From assembly GCA_045598105.1 (NCBI GenBank), contig JAZLLK010000051.1, positions 1 to 29,240 of the forward strand: DNA of 29,240 nt. Direction: 5' to 3'. Both the position numbers and the translations under genes were made by a program. Below, piece after piece: positions 27,901 to 29,240 of the stretch. The notes under the pieces are model-generated. The model did no database searches and was not told the DNA's origin. It saw only the letters and a list, made by a program, of their open reading frames with translations. This DNA comes from UBA1205 sp045598105 (GTDB lineage: Bacteria; Bacteroidota; Bacteroidia; Bacteroidales; WCHB1-69). Every line of letters begins with the position of its first letter. The stretch's first letter is position 1.

Positions 27901-29240
27901 CTATATTGGCATTTGAAGCCCAAAGCTATGGCGGACCTGCACAGTATATAGATAGAGTGTTAATCAGTTCTAATTCTAATGTGGCATTAACCGATGTAAT
28001 ACCTGTAGGCGTATCCGCTTGCGGATTGAACGGTAAAACATTAGGCGTGGAATTGACCAATATGACAGGTCAGGCTATAGACTTTTCTTCTAACCGTACT
28101 TCTGTAGTAGTGGAATTAAGCGGTGCTACCAGCCAAACTCTTACTTATAACCTCTTAAGCGGTAATATAGGCGGATTGGAAGTAGATACTATAGCTGTAA
28201 CCAATACCTTCGACTTTGTACCGGGTACTTACAATGTAAAAGCATACTTATCACCTGCCATAGATAACACCTTGGACGATGATACCGTATATACTACATT
28301 TGTAGTGAACCCCAGTCTTAAGGTAGAAGCCCAACAGGTAACCGGCGGTAATGATGCTACCAATTGTATTGCCATAGGCAGCAAAATTAATCAGGTGGTA
28401 ACCATTACCAATGACGGTAACATGGATATGGAAGATTTGAACCTCACCATGAATGTATATGATATTAATGGTGTATTAGTAAATACATACAATGATACCA
28501 TAAGTGGTGCATTCAATCAACAGGCTTCTGTAGTGAAGACATTTGCCGATGCTTATACTGTACCTGCCGATGAAATGTACACGGTAGAAGTAATAGCCGC
28601 ACCTGCTTGTAATCCTGCATTAACCTTCACCTCCATTATTACCGAATGTGTTGACCAAAGTGATATAGAAGTTACTTCTATAGTACATCCTACCGATGGT
28701 GTAGCACAAGGTTCTTCCACTAAGGTAACCGTAAGAGTAACCAACAATCATCCTAATGAAGATGCCCAAGGCGTAGTGCTTCACGCAATAGTGTCTAACG
28801 CAGACGGCAGTGAAATAGCCAACTGGACCGAAACCATGAACGACATTAACGCCGGCGAATACATAGACTATGAATTCCCGCAATCGTTCACCGTACCCGT
28901 CGCTGACAATTTCACCATCACCGCCTTTGTTAACAATGTGGATACCAAAATAGAAAATGATACCCTCACCGCTACCATTGCTACCAATGTAGCCGTTAAC
29001 GAAGCCGATGCCAATGGCATAAGCTTAAGCCAAAACGTACCTAACCCCGCTAACAGCCAGGCCGCGGTAAGCTACAGCATACCCGAAGACGGTAGCGTAG
29101 TATTTACCATACTCACTGTTACAGGTCAGGTATTACATACCCAAACAGTTGAAGCCCTTGCAGGCAAAAACAGTATTGAATTCAATACCGAAAACCTTGC
29201 TGCCGGCGTTTATTTCTATACCATGGACTTCCAAGGCCAA
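18936..29240 (+). CDS. Giant T9SS-secreted multidomain beta-helix protein (3' end beyond window)
   Basis: The frame stays open for 3,435 codons to the last base; only a few C-terminal residues should be missing. Residues 1-20 are a signal peptide (MKKFLMLF...LANA|QA). Residues 24-205 form a jelly-roll/MAM-like domain. About 208-318 is Ig-like. About 318-498 is a T9SS-associated beta-sandwich-like domain (YIPFYLTYDYGWSKMLYHANE). Then a unit occurs four times: a CARDB-like Ig domain of about 105 residues (505-610, 1046-1148, 1588-1696, 2189-2296) followed by a right-handed beta-helix (611-1036, 1149-1583, 1697-2184, 2297-2729). After these come a CARDB-like domain (about 2735-2855), a second jelly-roll (about 2857-3013), three further CARDB-like domains, and the type A sorting domain from about 3361 (SLSQNVPNPAN...LAAGVYFYTM). 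It is probably exported and anchored or released at the cell surface. Adhesion or glycan binding is inferred; no catalytic motif is recognised. Confidence 0.92.
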   Translation, partial: MKKFLMLFCGLILSLQLANAQATVVGSENFDRNTITYNVTGAVGAAWSADTSYYVSSPKSYVGKVPSSLGDSIILTSPIYDFSSYEFVHMTFNQICKVSACDIARVEYRLDALGAAGAWKPIPVNSYRGTGEYTTDGFNADSYSDWQGSDSLAVPSSAWWKQESFDLTNEVGFDRAQFRFVLKRGQVVGTQFSYGWILDDVVLSASAYEIKLPTVEFVSPFYRDTVYTTGPFDITAKVKSNTNARIVTPVLHFTHTYNGISVHDSLIMTNISGDTMWRATIPQYVYGTEVLYSITGKDTVGNSLTINSGYYIERPTAGGFTGYVYAGDTNTASTTSYIPFYLTYDYGWSKMLYHANELGMAGGNITHIAYYPATYTRTTPLQNQTLYFKVVTDQTIATNNYVNPVTDGATLVWSGSVPALTPGQWFDITLSTPFILPAGANLMVYWENNDGAYVGSGTWKCTSVSNCAVYKYQDGSFPNVAGTLTSTRPIARFAMVGGATDSNSVALHSITSPTQLTVQSGKTNPVTVVIKNKGMANLTSAAIGWSVNGVFQGDTVWTGNLPEDFNDTITIGGYIPTANGYDSLKVWVNMPNNVYDSTIYDDTASTILFGCAGPMSGVYNVGPGTAYPTMADALYLLNTCGASGDVTFALSSGVYTGTWDFSNFGASMGNHQLTITSAAGDADSVILRPAASGIGVKLNNTSNLTISYITIDAKTNSAYVGVDFAGGCTNVNISHNNIYSLPTTTSTSYYCIRKNSGTGVLTNCRINNNVLDGGYYNMYLYGGSTTLRNDVTIDSNTFSNAYYYSMYTYYTNFKVHANTLTSRTANAATYWYGIYSYYGNGEITCNKVRALKSFTYTYCIYNYYGGDTLNRMLIANNEIYANTTSGYGHYLYSTYADIINNSYYATGTSAKTLYLSMTTANYYNVKNNILHSVGTSSYPIYITSTTYMNALDVDYNDYYSPGSYVGYVGGAKTTIAAMAAAIPTDIHSVKVVPQYADVTVSAALTDFAGLDCPIFPAVTADINGDVRLFSANMGAYAKEALGTDGAITDVIGWSADSIAGNQPVLYAVIGNGGLNPITSMQLGWSFNGVNQTPVTWTGNMLTGDTAHVLLGTITYTSGYNTLNVWVSGVNTIKDSCSTNDSLLFNDYICAGSISGTVTVGPTGTFSSINEALSTMNLCGVSGTVHVAIQPGTYVECLDLTAPLKGMTSSDYLIFESTTGNYADVVIQTSGDAKTDRGVINLGMDNVAFRGITLLSQTVNGSAYTYAKCVNLVGNSNNVEFDHCHIYNIYSFSSVVTAPTQFTAFYNNGYIMNNLKFTNNKVWGSAAGFYMIGNGSSNVRFDSNTIQYCDMYNVYVNGVSFSSFKYNTASQRTASYLVPTAFVPYYFESVNGNIECNKADAAHGKHGIYLSNFNASGSGRVVNNEIRATGGNGITVSDGVHAQIMHNSIRVDGDTLSSGILVTASSTSGSIERNNIVLKTSTNDYPICITNAGAVNGLTIDYNNYYSKTGACVGYIGTAKTSLSALQAATGQDVHSVIAMPSYLNENTGLELMDSINMSCPVSALVPIDIKGNTRDAITCIGAYQVMQVAVDMTLATIVSPTTLVTTGDSVEVKVKLYNSGSSTLTIATIYWELNEVLQAPYQWTGSLSPRATSNEILIGSFIAPKAISNIKIYVSNPNNVADQNNENDTLSKNIYGCEPMMKGTYVVGTSPTADYPSLNAAIQAMQLCGIDSAVRIEIAQDTVEQFSFTAAVPGASSTNTIYITNQSGNPLDVIYREAYIGDIAHVTFNSMGFDATGNYRLIDVIAPCEDIEFSDCFMVADTADVTTGVAAVSAISVQNGNGPVKDFRVLRNHIEGGTYSLYFYGSATDSNEVLIKDNEMKDFYSYGIYNYYTHADIINNTITKNPYRLTNTTVYLLYGYYSNIRTENNRLSVAGTDYSLYPMYMYYTSIYVKGNTVKSNVRGLTSYYGLYSYYAPYSYIYGNRFYMSDTASSTMYGIYSYYCTGNILIANNELKLNTTSTSYYGIYAYAYNTSSIYDIHHNSIRMYNGSSGIYAYLYGSAAKFSIRNNNIEMVGNSSAYPIYLNQSATTYFGTGIAQYDIDYNNMVAPTYVGYAGTAKSTMTAWQTTVMTDLHSVSVAPVYTSANLDSLKVSNDTAYVCPAVGCVNSDVVGLPRYGNTLMGAYGSDPTALDGALATFVDIPANASNGQVITPRVVLTNAGTTNITSAVVNWAHNGVTQTPIIYIGNLSLLDNDTLICNTVTLTSGDNDFKAWLCDVNNVQDSVPQNDTITSELFVCDSLLHGTYTIGATGDFATLDDVNNILTKCGIDGNVTFLFESGIHAGNLTLNNAIPGAGTYSMHFTKANMSGDPAIIKPSMGSAVVLGKNSNISFDSLTMDATSADIGVEIVSQCDHITITNCNILAVPNSTTSTKYAIKKSSGTGVLTDFVLRNSYISGGYYGIYLYAGSSTTAFGDLYIDSNIVTNQYYYGNYYYYTNLSFNYNTVSTSASSSTSWYGVYMYYTNTRMSCNKILSLNRTLSTGYGIYNYYNNVYCSKGDAYMINNELNLKSTSTNNGIYIYYGNNLYILHNSIYCQATGGARGIYCGQSTSYTNMVIKNNNIVVGGSSTTGYPIYIASATYAVAPYTIIDYNNYYHSVNVGYAGSAKTTLVNWRTVTQQDVNSVKVNPSFDDPTVNLALDDATGLLCYRDSRVPNDIDGMKREYVTPMGAYTMHLFTGTDLALTEIVEPTNSTSLCAPNYVSVKYAVSNAGGMAVDFTKTPLRLTVRIDGADTATIDTLITTGMLDVFGIDTFEVTDMLNVGFAGNYFITAYLSTANDSIHDNDTLTGMYYTNKVMLPYEETFNNSAFPGWTNEALAGSKTWDITSLYGGYIFGNYGTGKLTFEGTLGSVARLSTSQIELNRTAQPTLEFWYAHDTAAPTFNDQLDVKITFDGGNSHVILMNLKRYDPNISAPTWVKYSIDLSPYIDSACAILAFEAQSYGGPAQYIDRVLISSNSNVALTDVIPVGVSACGLNGKTLGVELTNMTGQAIDFSSNRTSVVVELSGATSQTLTYNLLSGNIGGLEVDTIAVTNTFDFVPGTYNVKAYLSPAIDNTLDDDTVYTTFVVNPSLKVEAQQVTGGNDATNCIAIGSKINQVVTITNDGNMDMEDLNLTMNVYDINGVLVNTYNDTISGAFNQQASVVKTFADAYTVPADEMYTVEVIAAPACNPALTFTSIITECVDQSDIEVTSIVHPTDGVAQGSSTKVTVRVTNNHPNEDAQGVVLHAIVSNADGSEIANWTETMNDINAGEYIDYEFPQSFTVPVADNFTITAFVNNVDTKIENDTLTATIATNVAVNEADANGISLSQNVPNPANSQAAVSYSIPEDGSVVFTILTVTGQVLHTQTVEALAGKNSIEFNTENLAAGVYFYTMDFQGQ
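20766..22043 (+). repeat. Beta-helix module 1 of the giant protein
   Basis: This encodes residues 611-1036. It opens with a Cys and YNVGPGTAYPTMADAL...CGASGDVTF, runs through NN-turn coils rich in GIYSYY-like segments, and closes with DYNDYYSPG, VGYVGGAKTT, DIHSV and MGAY. It aligns end to end with module 4. Confidence 0.8.
22380..23684 (+). repeat. Beta-helix module 2 of the giant protein
   Basis: This encodes residues 1149-1583. The same entry motif (CAGSISGTVTVGPTGTFSSI...CGVSGTVHV, two parts) and exit cap (DYNNYYSKTG, VGYIGTAKTS, DVHSV, IGAY) are present. Its coils are distinctly less Tyr-rich than in the other three modules. Confidence 0.8.
24024..25487 (+). repeat. Beta-helix module 3 of the giant protein
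   Basis: This encodes residues 1697-2184, the longest module. The entry is CEPMMKGTYVVG...YPSLNAAI...CGIDSAV, and the exit is DYNNMVAP, VGYAGTAKST, DLHSV, MGAY. Coils recur about every 22-30 residues around DN/NN/GN turns, with YGIYNYY, YGLYSYY and YGIYSYY between them. Confidence 0.8.
25824..27122 (+). repeat. Beta-helix module 4 of the giant protein
   Basis: This encodes residues 2297-2729. The entry is CDSLLHGTYTIGATGDFATL...CGIDGNVTF, and the exit is DYNNYYHS, VGYAGSAKTT, DVNSV, MGAY. Tyr-rich coils such as YGIYLYAG, YYGNYYYYTN and YGIYNYYNN align with those of module 1. Confidence 0.8.
29016..29240 (+). other. T9SS type A C-terminal sorting domain (cut by window edge)
   Basis: Residues from about 3361 show the hallmarks of the type A sorting signal: SLSQNVPNPAN, a YSIPEDG turn, VVFTILTVTGQVL, and LAAGVYFYTMDFQGQ. 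The final basic strand (usually ending K-K-x-hydrophobic) would lie just beyond the window. This domain directs export through the T9SS outer-membrane translocon. Confidence 0.92.

Noticed and set aside
22698..28883. Minus-strand open frames inside the giant gene
   Set aside because: They are reverse-complement shadows of Tyr- and Thr-rich coding repeats and show no independent start signals or domains.

Overview
The window comes from a Bacteroidota (Bacteroidetes) genome; I cannot name the class. Four things support this. Four candidate promoters carry the Bacteroidetes -7 box TAnnTTTG. Starts are preceded by A-rich leaders and lack Shine-Dalgarno sequences. The tRNA-tuf-tRNA-Trp-secE-nusG-rplKAJL-rpoBC-DUF3467 order is typical of the phylum. 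The last gene encodes a secreted protein ending in a type IX secretion (T9SS) type A sorting domain. The DNA is AT-rich with heavy use of ATA for Ile.

Layout. (1) 186-2243: a tight three-gene cluster of exported proteins: a Cys-containing lipoprotein, a periplasmic thioredoxin-like protein with a CKHC motif, and a 377-aa lipoprotein resembling DUF4221 or other beta-propeller-type lipoproteins. (2) 2425-4184: a promoter, four tRNAs (Thr-TGT, Tyr-GTA, Gly-TCC, Thr-GGT), tuf and a terminator. (3) 4185-7389: tRNA-Trp, secE, nusG, rplK, rplA, rplJ and rplL, ending in a strong hairpin before rpoB. (4) 7450-15999: rpoB, rpoC and a DUF3467 gene, closed by a strong terminator. (5) 16026-17321: a CNNM/CorC-type membrane protein, convergent with (6) a MurU-like sugar-phosphate nucleotidyltransferase on the minus strand (17385-18107); a bidirectional hairpin separates them. 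(7) 18126-18935: about 0.8 kb without an intact recognisable gene. It holds a signal-peptide ORF remnant with an in-frame TAG and its own terminator, then the promoter region of the next gene. (8) 18936 to the window edge: one open frame of 3,435 codons with no stop inside the window, encoding a giant T9SS-secreted protein.

Regions 2-4 are core translation and transcription machinery, including elongation factor Tu, Sec translocase, L11/L1/L10/L12 stalk proteins, NusG and RNA polymerase beta and beta'. They are ordinary apart from terminator placement and the rpoB start: the only upstream in-frame ATG lies in a terminator stem, and a TTG at 7450 fits the family length better.

The most distinctive locus is the giant protein. 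After a signal peptide and several beta-sandwich-like domains come four modules, each a CARDB-like Ig domain followed by a right-handed parallel beta-helix with a recurring Cys-containing entry motif and a recurring exit cap. The module period is about 538-600 residues. Modules 1, 3 and 4 have coils extraordinarily rich in Tyr (GIYxYY-type), and module 2 much less so. A second jelly-roll-like domain, more CARDB-like domains and the T9SS tail follow. It is probably a cell-surface or released adhesin or glycan-binding protein; its function is unknown.
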